Source: Zhenhengia yiwuensis
GTDB lineage: Bacteria; Bacillota; Clostridia; Lachnospirales; Cellulosilyticaceae
DNA length: 64,000 bases
NCBI RefSeq assembly: GCF_014384995.1
Contig: NZ_JACRSY010000009.1
Span: 66,130-130,129, forward strand
Direction: 5' to 3'
Part shown: positions 41,024 through 48,885 of the stretch, piece after piece
Numbering within the stretch: position 1 is the stretch's first letter
Layout of the letters: the number at the start of each line of letters is the position of its first letter
Program-made: the position numbers and the translations under genes
The notes under the pieces: generated by a model
The model's input: only the letters and a program-made list of their open reading frames with translations
Databases searched by the model: none
Told to the model about the DNA's origin: nothing

Positions 41024-42019
41024 ATGGAAAAATTATTTACAGTGGCATCTTCACCTCATGCACACCAGAAGCAAAATGTACAGAGTATTATGCGGGATGT
41101 AGTCATTGCACTTATTCCAGCATTTCTAGTAGGTACATACCTATTTGGATTAAAGGCTTTATGGACTACACTTCTATGTGTTCTATCTTGCGTAGCCTTT
41201 GAAGCCATTTGGCAAAAGTTTACCCATCAAAAAGTGACCATTACAGATTTAAGTGCTGTTGTAACAGGGATGCTATTAGCTTTTAACTTACCAGCAGATA
41301 TACCCATCTATGTACCTATAGTAGGTTCCTTTGTAGCAATCATTCTAGCTAAACAGATGTTTGGAGGTATTGGGCAGAACTTTATTAACCCGGCTCTTGC
41401 AGCACGTGCCTTTTTACTTGCAGCTTATCCTACTGCAATGACTAACTTTCAAAAACCTGAACGTTTTATGGGAAGTGCACCTGTTACCAATTGGGATGCA
41501 ACATCTGCAGCATCAGCTGTAGATACACTTTCAGGTGCTACACCACTTGTAGCGTTTAAATTAGGAGATTCAAGCTATATGCCTTCTTTAATGGATGCTT
41601 TTTTAGGAAATATAGGAGGATGCCTAGGTGAAGTATGTGCGCTAGCTTTACTTTTAGGAGGGCTTTATCTTATTTATAGGAAAGTTATTTCTTGGCATAT
41701 TCCAGTATGCTATTTAGGTACACTTTTTATTGTGACAATGTTATTTAGTGGGCATGGGTTATACGAAAGCTTTACTTCACTGTTTTTAGGGGGAGCTATG
41801 TTAGGTGCTTTCTTTATGGCGACAGACTATACGACAACACCGATGACTCATAAAGGACAAATACTTTTTGCTGTGATGGCAGGTATCATTGCAGGCGTTA
41901 TTAGGATTTTTGGAGGTTACCCAGAAGGAGTAAGCTATAGTATTTTACTTATGAACCTTGCTGTACCACTTATTGATAAATTTATGAAACCTGTTCGTTT
42001 TGGAGGTGGCAAAGCATGA
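41024..42019 (+). CDS. rnfD: Rnf complex subunit D
   Basis: Integral-membrane subunit (331 residues) with about nine to ten helices and a covalently bound FMN. The flavinylation motif appears as TLSGATPL (about 168-175). Other family blocks are SSPHAHQKQNVQSIMRDVVIA (trimmed) at the start, FGGIGQNFINPALAARAF (about 118-135) and DYTTTPMTHKGQ (about 267-278). AAGGAG precedes the ATG. Its stop overlaps rnfG by four bases. Confidence 0.95.
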   Translation: MEKLFTVASSPHAHQKQNVQSIMRDVVIALIPAFLVGTYLFGLKALWTTLLCVLSCVAFEAIWQKFTHQKVTITDLSAVVTGMLLAFNLPADIPIYVPIVGSFVAIILAKQMFGGIGQNFINPALAARAFLLAAYPTAMTNFQKPERFMGSAPVTNWDATSAASAVDTLSGATPLVAFKLGDSSYMPSLMDAFLGNIGGCLGEVCALALLLGGLYLIYRKVISWHIPVCYLGTLFIVTMLFSGHGLYESFTSLFLGGAMLGAFFMATDYTTTPMTHKGQILFAVMAGIIAGVIRIFGGYPEGVSYSILLMNLAVPLIDKFMKPVRFGGGKA

Positions 42020-42585
42020 GAGAACCATTAAAATTAGGTGCCATTTTACTTGTGATTACAACTATATGTGCAGGGCTATTAGGTTTTATTAATAATCTAA
42101 CAGCACCAGTAATTAAATTAGGCAGACAAGAGACACAAAATCAAGCTGTTAAAAAACTTTTGCCAGATGTTGAAACGGTTAAAGAAATTGAAGTGACAGA
42201 TCAGGATAAAATAACTACAGCTTTTATTACTTATAAAGGAAGTGATTACACAGGCAGTGTTATTAAAGTTTATCCAGAAGGCTATGGTGGGAGTATTGAG
42301 CTTTTAGTAGGTATTTTGCCAGAAGGAAAGGTGGCAGGTATTCAAGTATTAAGCCATCAAGAGACACCAGGTCTTGGAGCGAATATGGATAAGGAAGATT
42401 TTAAAGAACAATTTCCAGGTAAGCAGACCCCTATAGTTGTTAATAAAATGAATCCGAGTGAAAATGAAATTATGGCTATTACGGGTGCTACTATTACAAG
42501 CAAGGGGGTAGCAGATGGTGTTAACTTAGCTGCTGAATATGTTCAAAGCCATCAAGAAGAATGGCAGAAGGGGGATGCTCAATGA
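42016..42585 (+). CDS. rnfG: Rnf complex subunit G
   Basis: Membrane-anchored subunit (189 residues) with covalent FMN on a Thr in the extracytoplasmic FMN-binding domain. One N-terminal membrane segment (about 7-26), then SHQETPGLGANM (about 113-124) and the flavinylation motif TGATITSKGV (about 156-165; consensus S/T-GAT-x-T). Overlaps rnfD (ATGA) before and rnfE (ATGA) after, so the three are translated together. Confidence 0.95.
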   Translation: MREPLKLGAILLVITTICAGLLGFINNLTAPVIKLGRQETQNQAVKKLLPDVETVKEIEVTDQDKITTAFITYKGSDYTGSVIKVYPEGYGGSIELLVGILPEGKVAGIQVLSHQETPGLGANMDKEDFKEQFPGKQTPIVVNKMNPSENEIMAITGATITSKGVADGVNLAAEYVQSHQEEWQKGDAQ

Positions 42586-43178
42586 AAACATTACTTGAAA
42601 GGTTAAAAGCAGGAATTTTAATAGATAATCCTACCTTTATGCAGGTACTAGGTATGTGCCCTACATTAGCTGTTACAACAAGTGCACAAAATGCAGTGGG
42701 GATGGGGCTAGCTACAACCGCAGTACTTATTTGCTCAAATACAGTTATTTCACTTCTTAGAAAATGTATTCCTTCCAAAATACGTATTCCAGCATTTGTT
42801 GTCATTATTGCAAGCTTTGTAACCATGATTGACCTACTCTTGCAGGCTTATATTCCGGCACTTCATGCACAACTTGGCCTTTTTCTTCCTTTAATTGTAG
42901 TAAACTGTCTCATATTAGGAAGAGCAGAAGCTTATGCTTCTAAAAATAAGGTGATTCCTTCTTTATTTGATGGACTAGGGATGGGACTTGGATTTACACT
43001 AGCTCTTACAACCATTGGTACGGTTAGAGAAATACTGGGTGCAGGGAGCTTATTTGGAATAAGTGTTATGCCAGCAACCTATGAACCAGCTATCATTATG
43101 ATTTTAGCGCCAGGTGCCTTCTTTACTTTAGCTATTTTAATGGCTATTTTAAATGCAATTAGGGCTAGAAAACACTAG
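42582..43178 (+). CDS. rnfE: Rnf complex subunit E
   Basis: Six-helix membrane subunit (198 residues), paralogous to RnfA, forming the core with inverted topology and an intramembrane iron-sulfur site. Features: DNPTFMQVLGMCPTLAVT (about 16-33), LPLIVVNCLILGRAEA (about 103-118) with the conserved Cys, and FDGLGMGLGFT. ATG 42582 overlaps the rnfG stop and matches the family start MKTLLERLKAG; a TTG a few codons upstream is ignored. Confidence 0.95.
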   Translation: MKTLLERLKAGILIDNPTFMQVLGMCPTLAVTTSAQNAVGMGLATTAVLICSNTVISLLRKCIPSKIRIPAFVVIIASFVTMIDLLLQAYIPALHAQLGLFLPLIVVNCLILGRAEAYASKNKVIPSLFDGLGMGLGFTLALTTIGTVREILGAGSLFGISVMPATYEPAIIMILAPGAFFTLAILMAILNAIRARKH

Positions 43179-43192
43179 AGGGGGATGTAACG

Positions 43193-43768
43193 ATGGAATT
43201 ATTACTAGTATTTTTAGGTGCTGCATTAGTGAACAACTTTGTTCTTACAAGGTTTTTAGGAATTTGTCCTTTTTTAGGTGTTTCTAAAAAAATAGAAACA
43301 GCTATAGGTATGGGTATGGCTGTAACTTTTGTAATGGGCCTTGCTTCAATGATTTCTTATATTGTTTATGAATTTATTTTACAGCCTTTACATTTAGAGT
43401 ATCTTTATACAGTAGCATTTATTTTAGTTATCGCATCTTTAGTACAGTTTGTGGAAATGGTTATTCAAAAGACAAGTCCATCTCTTTATTCAGCACTAGG
43501 TGTTTACTTGCCACTGATTACAACAAATTGTGCTGTACTGGGTGTAGCTATTATCAATATGCAAAAATCCTATACACTCATTGAATCTATTGTAAATGGT
43601 GTGGGTGGTGCAATAGGGTTTACTTTAGTTATTGTACTTTTTGCAGGTATACGTGAACGTATTGAAAAGAATAATATTTTACCATATTTAAAAGGTTTTC
43701 CAATAGCACTTATTACAGCAGGGTTTATGGCAATTGCCTTCTTAGGCTTTCAGAACCTAATTAAATAG
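43193..43768 (+). CDS. rnfA: Rnf complex subunit A
   Basis: Six-helix membrane subunit (191 residues), partner of RnfE. NNFVLTRFLGICPFLGVSKK (about 14-33) and LPLITTNCAVLGVAI (about 102-116) hold the two conserved cysteines placed symmetrically to those of RnfE. GAGGGGG precedes the ATG. Fifth gene of the operon. Confidence 0.95.
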   Translation: MELLLVFLGAALVNNFVLTRFLGICPFLGVSKKIETAIGMGMAVTFVMGLASMISYIVYEFILQPLHLEYLYTVAFILVIASLVQFVEMVIQKTSPSLYSALGVYLPLITTNCAVLGVAIINMQKSYTLIESIVNGVGGAIGFTLVIVLFAGIRERIEKNNILPYLKGFPIALITAGFMAIAFLGFQNLIK

Positions 43769-43780
43769 GAGGGGAAAAAC

Positions 43781-44587
43781 ATGGATTTAACAGCAGTGAT
43801 CAACCCTATTTTAGCCATAGGCGGTATGGGGCTCGTTTTTGGAGTAGGACTTGGTATTGCCTCAAAGAAATTTGCAGTGCCTGTAGATGAAAAGGTAGAA
43901 GGTATAAGAGAAAATCTTCCAGGAGCCAACTGCGGAGGGTGTGGCTTTGCAGGTTGTGATGCCTTTGCTAAAGCAGTTGCAAGCGGTGAGGCAAAAGCTA
44001 ATGGATGTCCTGTAAGCAGCAAGCTTCAGAAAGAGGCTATTGCTAAAATTATGGGAGAAGAAGTTGTCGAATGTTCTAAACAGGTAGCCATTGTAAGATG
44101 CCAGGGTAATCATGATTTGGCGCGTGAGAAGTATGAGTATGAGGGTATTTTGACTTGTGAAGATGCACATTTAGTAGGGGGAGGAGCAAAAGCTTGTACA
44201 TATGGATGTTTAGGATACGGAAGTTGCCAAAAAGCATGTCCATTCGATGCTATTGCGATAGAAAATGGTTTAGCCGTTATTCATGAAGATAAGTGTAAAG
44301 CTTGTAGTGCCTGCGTGGTTGCCTGTCCAAGACAGCTGATTTATATAGGAGATGCAGGGACAAAATATCAAGTTATGTGCAAATCCTATGATAAAGGAAA
44401 AATTGTAAAAGGAAATTGCCAAGTAGGTTGTATAGGATGTGGTCTTTGTGTCAAACAATGCGAGTTGGGTGCGATTACATTAGAAAATGGACTGGCTACT
44501 ATTGATCCCTCTAAGTGTACGGAGTGCGGCAAATGTATAGGGAAATGTCCAACTCATGCCCTTACACTTTATCACGAAGAAGATTAA
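43781..44587 (+). CDS. rnfB: Rnf complex subunit B (polyferredoxin)
   Basis: Electron-entry subunit that takes electrons from reduced ferredoxin (268 residues). One N-terminal membrane helix (about 5-26), the four-Cys domain CGGCGFAGCDAF (about 48-59, with further Cys near 71), then ferredoxin-like cysteine sets: CTYGCLGYGSCQKACP (about 139-154), CKACSACVVACP (about 174-185), CIGCGLCVKQC (about 218-228) and CTECGKCIGKCP (about 247-258). That many clusters is typical of clostridial RnfB and more than in proteobacteria. AGGAGGGG precedes the ATG; a terminator closes the operon. Confidence 0.95.
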   Translation: MDLTAVINPILAIGGMGLVFGVGLGIASKKFAVPVDEKVEGIRENLPGANCGGCGFAGCDAFAKAVASGEAKANGCPVSSKLQKEAIAKIMGEEVVECSKQVAIVRCQGNHDLAREKYEYEGILTCEDAHLVGGGAKACTYGCLGYGSCQKACPFDAIAIENGLAVIHEDKCKACSACVVACPRQLIYIGDAGTKYQVMCKSYDKGKIVKGNCQVGCIGCGLCVKQCELGAITLENGLATIDPSKCTECGKCIGKCPTHALTLYHEED

Positions 44588-44591
44588 TAGT

Positions 44592-44630
44592 AATAAGAAG
44601 CTCTTTGAAAATAAGAGCTTCTTATTTTGT
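44592..44630 (+). terminator. Terminator of the rnf operon
   Basis: Arms AATAAGAAGCTCTT (44592-44605) and AAGAGCTTCTTATT (44612-44625) followed by TTGTG; long stem, short T-tract. Confidence 0.85.
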
Positions 44631-44690
44631 GTGTATTTAAACTATGATATAATAATGGGATGATACAAAGGATAAGTAGGGGGATAAAAG

Positions 44691-44942
44691 ATGAAAGCAA
44701 AAAATTTCTGGGTTTTACTGCTTTGTATGTTGGCAGGGCTTACAGTAGGTTATTTTATAGGAGAGTTATGTACGAAAGTACCTGGTTTAAGTTTTATGAA
44801 TTACCAGCAGATTTTTGGCCTTGAAGAGCCTATACCTATTGACTTAGGTGTTATAAGTGCTGTATTTAAATTTCAAATTAAAATTAGTCTAGCAGGTATA
44901 CTTGGGATGGTTGGCGGTATACTGATTTACAAAAAGATTTAA
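44691..44942 (+). CDS. DUF4321 family small membrane protein
   Basis: An 83-residue protein with two membrane segments (about 6-24 and 62-80) and the family's GYFIGELCTKVPGLSFM...GLEEPIPIDLG pattern in between. DUF4321 proteins are commonly found just upstream of maf/radC/mreB in clostridia, as here, but their role is unknown; cell-envelope involvement is a guess from position. TAGGGGG precedes the ATG; a TATAAT at 44648-44653 may be its -10. maf follows 13 bases later. Confidence 0.85.
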   Translation: MKAKNFWVLLLCMLAGLTVGYFIGELCTKVPGLSFMNYQQIFGLEEPIPIDLGVISAVFKFQIKISLAGILGMVGGILIYKKI

Positions 44943-44955
44943 TAAGGAGAAAGTT

Positions 44956-45531
44956 ATGCAAAAGATTATTTTAGCTTCAAAGTCTCCAAGACGCAAAGAG
45001 CTTATGGGGCTGATCCCGGTAAATTTTGAAGTGATTGCAAAGGAAGTAGAAGAGGTGATAGATAGGTGCAAAACACCTGAGGAAAACGTAAAAATGCTAG
45101 CACAGCAAAAAGCTTTAGCTGTTGCACAGGATCATGAAGATAGGTGGGTAGTGGGCTGTGATACCATTGTTGTAAATAAGATGGAGATTATGGGTAAACC
45201 GAAAGATGTACAAGGGGCTTTAAATATGCTTGAAGACTTGCAGGGAGGTTGCCATAAAGTCTGTACAGGCGTAAGTCTTGTTAATCTTAAACAAGGAGTA
45301 AGTAGAAGTTTTACGACTACAAGTCTTGTTTATATGCGAAAATTAGAGGCTGAGGAGATAGAATGGTACGTAAGTACGGGTGAACCTATGGATAAGGCAG
45401 GTGCATATGGTATTCAAGGCTATGCAAGTAACTTTGTTGAAAAAATAGAAGGTGATTACTTTAATATAGTAGGTTTGCCTGTATCAGCTCTTTATCAAGT
45501 TTTAAAAGAATATGAACTACTTAGCTTTTAG
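44956..45531 (+). CDS. maf: Maf-family nucleotide pyrophosphatase
   Basis: House-cleaning nucleoside-triphosphate pyrophosphatase acting on dTTP/UTP or modified nucleotides (191 residues). Signature ASKSPRRKELM (about 7-17), VGCDTIVV (about 70-77, catalytic Asp) and GKPKDVQGALNML (about 83-95), DKAGAYGIQG (about 147-156). It lies in the maf-radC-mreB order conserved in Firmicutes. AAGGAG precedes the ATG, and its stop codon is embedded in a terminator. Confidence 0.93.
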   Translation: MQKIILASKSPRRKELMGLIPVNFEVIAKEVEEVIDRCKTPEENVKMLAQQKALAVAQDHEDRWVVGCDTIVVNKMEIMGKPKDVQGALNMLEDLQGGCHKVCTGVSLVNLKQGVSRSFTTTSLVYMRKLEAEEIEWYVSTGEPMDKAGAYGIQGYASNFVEKIEGDYFNIVGLPVSALYQVLKEYELLSF

Positions 45532-45553
45532 GAAATAACCTAAAAGCTTTTTT
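45523..45553 (+). terminator. Terminator overlapping the maf stop
   Basis: Perfect 10-bp arms AGCTTTTAGG (45523-45532) and CCTAAAAGCT (45539-45548), then TTTTTT. The maf stop TAG (45529-45531) is in the 5' arm. Confidence 0.88.
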
Positions 45554-45581
45554 GCAATAAACTAGTAATGATTTGTATAAA
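45552..45581 (+). promoter_or_regulatory. Possible promoter of radC
   Basis: TTGCAA (45552-45557), 18-base spacer, TATAAA (45576-45581), directly after the maf terminator. Confidence 0.45.
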
Positions 45582-45631
45582 CATGAAAAAATTAGGTAAT
45601 CATTTAATAAGTCATTAAAGGAGTTTATCTA

Positions 45632-46315
45632 ATGAAAATAGAAGATTTTCCAGTAGAAGAGAGACCTTATGAGAAATTTATAAAATATGGAGAGAAAGCT
45701 TTAAGCGTTAGCGAACTTTTAGCTATTTTACTTCGTAGTGGGACCAGAGAGTTAAGCAGTATTGAACTTGCCAGAAATCTTGTGTTAGATATTGATCAAA
45801 AAGAACAGATTCTAAAGCTTTATGATTATACGTATGAAAGTCTTATAGCGCTAAATGGCATAGGTCCTGTTAAAGCTATACAGATTTTAACTCTATTAGA
45901 GTTAAGTCGAAGGCTTTCTAAGGCTACCTATAAACAAACTATGAAATGGACCAGTCCTAAAGATGTAGCAGGCTATTTTATGGAAGAGATGAGGCATAAG
46001 AAAAAAGAACAGTTTCTTGTTGTTTACCTAGATACAAAGTGTAAATGTATTGGTTATGAGAGAGTGTCGGAAGGAAGTCTTAATGCTTCTATTGTCCACC
46101 CAAGAGAAGTTTATAAAGGTGCTATATGCAAATCTGCTTATAGTATTATTGTCCTTCATAATCATCCAAGTGGAGAGCCCATTCCAAGTAAGGAAGATCT
46201 TCAGATTACGGCTAAACTAAAAGATACAGGAGATATTGTAGGAATTAGGCTTCTTGATCATATTATTATCGGTGATGGATGTTTTATAAGTCTGAAAGAA
46301 CAAGGGTATCTTTGA
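45632..46315 (+). CDS. radC: RadC/JAMM-domain protein
   Basis: A 227-residue RadC protein: N-terminal helix-hairpin-helix (about 15-85, with LNGIGPVKAIQIL) plus a C-terminal JAB1/MPN (JAMM) domain with HPREVYKGAI (about 154-163) and HNHPSGEPIPSKED (about 174-187), which keeps the His-x-His and the downstream Asp. Despite the name a role in DNA repair is doubtful; the biochemical activity is unknown. AAAGGAG precedes the ATG. It separates maf from mreB as in Bacillus. Confidence 0.93.
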   Translation: MKIEDFPVEERPYEKFIKYGEKALSVSELLAILLRSGTRELSSIELARNLVLDIDQKEQILKLYDYTYESLIALNGIGPVKAIQILTLLELSRRLSKATYKQTMKWTSPKDVAGYFMEEMRHKKKEQFLVVYLDTKCKCIGYERVSEGSLNASIVHPREVYKGAICKSAYSIIVLHNHPSGEPIPSKEDLQITAKLKDTGDIVGIRLLDHIIIGDGCFISLKEQGYL

Positions 46316-46346
46316 AATATTTATTAAAACAAATGCAGTTTTTTTG

Positions 46347-46375
46347 TTGAAAAATAACGAAAAAAACTGTATCAT
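46347..46375 (+). promoter_or_regulatory. Probable promoter of the mre-min-rodA cluster
   Basis: TTGAAA (46347-46352), 17-base spacer, TATCAT (46370-46375), about 100 bases before mreB. No terminator was seen from here until after mgsA, so one long transcript is possible. Confidence 0.55.
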
Positions 46376-46481
46376 GTTAGCTATGGGATTTTATGCAAAT
46401 TCTATAGGATAACGACTTGATTAACAAATAAAATACAAGCAGATCATATGATGATTATGGACATGAGTAGGAGGAAAGAAC

Positions 46482-47492
46482 ATGTTTGGAAGAGATATGG
46501 GAATTGACTTAGGAACAGCGAATACGCTTGTTTTTGTAAAAGGTAAAGGTATTGTAGTAAATGAACCATCAGTAGTTGCCATAAAAGAAAAAACAAATCA
46601 AATTTTAGCAGTAGGTGATGAAGCTAAAAAAATGATCGGTAGGACACCAGGAAATATCGTTGCTATTAGACCACTTAGAGATGGGGTTATTGCAGACTTT
46701 GGCACAACAGAAGCAATGATTCGCTACTTTATTGGAAAAGCATATAAACAATCTTTATTCTCACCAAAACCACGTGTTATCATCTGTGTACCATCAGGGG
46801 TTACATCAGTTGAAAAACGTGCAGTTGAAGAAGCAACACTTAAAGCAGGTGCTAAACAAGCGCTTATTATGGAAGAGCCTATGGCAGCAGCTATTGGAGC
46901 TAACCTTCGTGTAGAAGAACCAACAGGAAATATGGTTGTGGATATCGGTGGTGGTACAACAGATGTAGCAGTTATTTCGTTAGGTGGTATTGTTGCAAGT
47001 CGTTCTCTTCGTATTGCAGGGGATGAATTTGATGAATACATTGTTTCTTACATTAAAAAAGAATATAACCTTATGATCGGTGAACGTACAGCAGAACAAA
47101 TCAAACTTACAATTGGTGCAGCATATCCTACTGGTGAAAATAATACAATGGAAATCCGTGGCCGTGACCTTGTAACAGGACTTCCAAAAATCTTAACAAT
47201 TACTTCACAAGAAGTAACAGAAGCTATCAAAGAACCTGTTAATGCTATTGTAGAAGCCATTAAATATACTTTAGAAAAAACACCACCAGAATTATCAGCA
47301 GATATTATGGAAAGTGGTATTATGCTTACAGGCGGTGGTGCACTCCTTACAGGTCTTGATACACTCATTAGCTTAGAAACAGGTATGCCGGTTAATATTG
47401 CAGAAAATCCACTTGACTGCGTAGCACAAGGGACTGGTTTAGCACTTGAAAATATTGAAAAATGGGCGGGGCTATTTGCCGACGATAAATAG
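46482..47492 (+). CDS. mreB: Rod-shape protein MreB (actin homologue)
   Basis: Membrane-associated actin-like filament protein that directs sidewall synthesis (336 residues). Phosphate-1 motif GIDLGTANTLV (about 6-16), connect-1 and phosphate-2 VDIGGGTTDVAVISLGG (about 156-172), adenosine motif GIMLTGGGALLTGL (about 284-297). The sequence is very typical, with no insertion. AGGAGGAA precedes the ATG. First gene of mreB-mreC-mreD-pbp2. Confidence 0.97.
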   Translation: MFGRDMGIDLGTANTLVFVKGKGIVVNEPSVVAIKEKTNQILAVGDEAKKMIGRTPGNIVAIRPLRDGVIADFGTTEAMIRYFIGKAYKQSLFSPKPRVIICVPSGVTSVEKRAVEEATLKAGAKQALIMEEPMAAAIGANLRVEEPTGNMVVDIGGGTTDVAVISLGGIVASRSLRIAGDEFDEYIVSYIKKEYNLMIGERTAEQIKLTIGAAYPTGENNTMEIRGRDLVTGLPKILTITSQEVTEAIKEPVNAIVEAIKYTLEKTPPELSADIMESGIMLTGGGALLTGLDTLISLETGMPVNIAENPLDCVAQGTGLALENIEKWAGLFADDK

Positions 47493-47515
47493 ATATAGAC
47501 AAGGAGTAAGAGGCC

Positions 47516-48349
47516 GTGAAATTATCACAAAAAACCAAAAAGAAACTCATAGTAATCGGGATAAGTGTAACTGCGGTTCTCTCTGTGTCAGTAGTATTAG
47601 GTGTTAAGTATAATATCTCCATGCTTAGTAGTGTGGCAGATATTATTACCTACCCTTTTAAAAAGAGTATTTATTTTCTAACTGAACAAGTGAGTGAAGT
47701 AACGGGGTATTTTAAAAACGTAGAAGATTTGATTAGAGAAAATGAAGAACTTAAAACTCAAAATGATCGCTTACTGTATCAAAATACTATGTTAGAACAA
47801 TACAAAAGTGAAAATGAAGGACTTAAGGAAATTCTATCCCTTAAACAACGTTATCAGGAATACCCAACATTAGGGGCTAATGTTATAGCAAAAGATATAA
47901 GTAACTGGTATAAATCTTTTAATATTGATAAAGGACTTATACAAGGCATTAAAGAAGAAGATGTTCTTTTATCAGGTGGAGGACTAGCTGGACATATAAC
48001 AAAGGTAGATCCTCTTACATCTACTGCCATTTCTATTATAGACGATCGTAGTTCTATCAGTGTAAAAGTAGTAAGAACAGGTGACACAGGTATTTTAAGA
48101 GGTGACATTGAACTTGCTGAGAAGGGGCTGTGTAGACTAGAGATTGATATTGAGTCAGAAGTTGTAAAAGGAGATCAAATTATTACTTCTCATTTAAGTG
48201 ATATTTATCCACCCGGTATTCCTATAGGAACGGTAGAAGAAGTGACAACAGGTAAAAATGGCCTGACACAATATGCTTATATCAAACCTTTTGTAGACTT
48301 CAAACATTTAGAAAATGTACTAGTTATTACTAGTGATTCTGAAGAATAG
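47516..48349 (+). CDS. mreC: Rod-shape protein MreC
   Basis: Periplasm-side scaffold of the elongasome (277 residues) linking MreB to PBP2. One N-terminal membrane segment (about 12-30), a coiled coil (about 64-105, LIRENEELKTQNDRL) and the beta-barrel domains (about 112-275) with WYKSFNIDKG and ITSHLSDIYPPGIPIGTVEEV-type blocks. The start is GTG 47516 with AAGGAG upstream at a slightly long distance; the next in-frame starts would remove the anchor. Confidence 0.94.
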   Translation: MKLSQKTKKKLIVIGISVTAVLSVSVVLGVKYNISMLSSVADIITYPFKKSIYFLTEQVSEVTGYFKNVEDLIRENEELKTQNDRLLYQNTMLEQYKSENEGLKEILSLKQRYQEYPTLGANVIAKDISNWYKSFNIDKGLIQGIKEEDVLLSGGGLAGHITKVDPLTSTAISIIDDRSSISVKVVRTGDTGILRGDIELAEKGLCRLEIDIESEVVKGDQIITSHLSDIYPPGIPIGTVEEVTTGKNGLTQYAYIKPFVDFKHLENVLVITSDSEE

Positions 48350-48360
48350 AGGGACTACTT

Positions 48361-48870
48361 ATGCGTATAGTTGTAATAACGATTTTACTTGTTATGACAC
48401 ACATTCTTGAGATGACACTTTTTAAATCCATTCGAATAGGTGGAGTTGCACCTGATTTTATGCTTATGATCATTGTATCTTTTGCACTTTTAAGAGGAAG
48501 TAAGGAAGGCGCATTAATAGGAGCGCTTGCCGGACTTTTTTATGATGTAACATTTGGTATGTTTATTGGACAACATACAGTAGCGTACATACTTATTGGT
48601 TATGTATGTGGTAAGTTTAATAAGAATTTTTACAGAGAAAATTTTATTATGCCATTCTTCTGTACCCTTTTTAGTAGTTTATTTATGAGCTGTAGTTCCA
48701 TGTTTATTTATGTTATGCGTGGAAAAGCCAATTTACTCTTTTTCCTTAAGGCACTAGTTATTCCAGAAGTTATTTATACAGTTACATTATCTTTAGTTCT
48801 TTATCAACTGATTTATCTAATTAATGAAAGGTTAGAACTAAGAGAAAAGAAAACAAGGAATATATTTTAA
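48361..48870 (+). CDS. mreD: Rod-shape protein MreD
   Basis: Small polytopic membrane protein of the elongasome (169 residues) with five or six hydrophobic segments and the family pattern GGVAPDFMLMIIVSFALLRG (about 28-47) and GALAGLFYDVTFG (about 54-66). It stabilises MreC and PBP2. The gene lies 11 bases after mreC and 15 before the PBP2 gene. Confidence 0.93.
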   Translation: MRIVVITILLVMTHILEMTLFKSIRIGGVAPDFMLMIIVSFALLRGSKEGALIGALAGLFYDVTFGMFIGQHTVAYILIGYVCGKFNKNFYRENFIMPFFCTLFSSLFMSCSSMFIYVMRGKANLLFFLKALVIPEVIYTVTLSLVLYQLIYLINERLELREKKTRNIF

Positions 48871-48885
48871 GTACAGGAGGGGCAT

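Noticed and set aside
46724..47368. Long minus-strand frames across mreB
   Set aside because: Complementary frames of a highly conserved gene, without ribosome-binding sites or homology.
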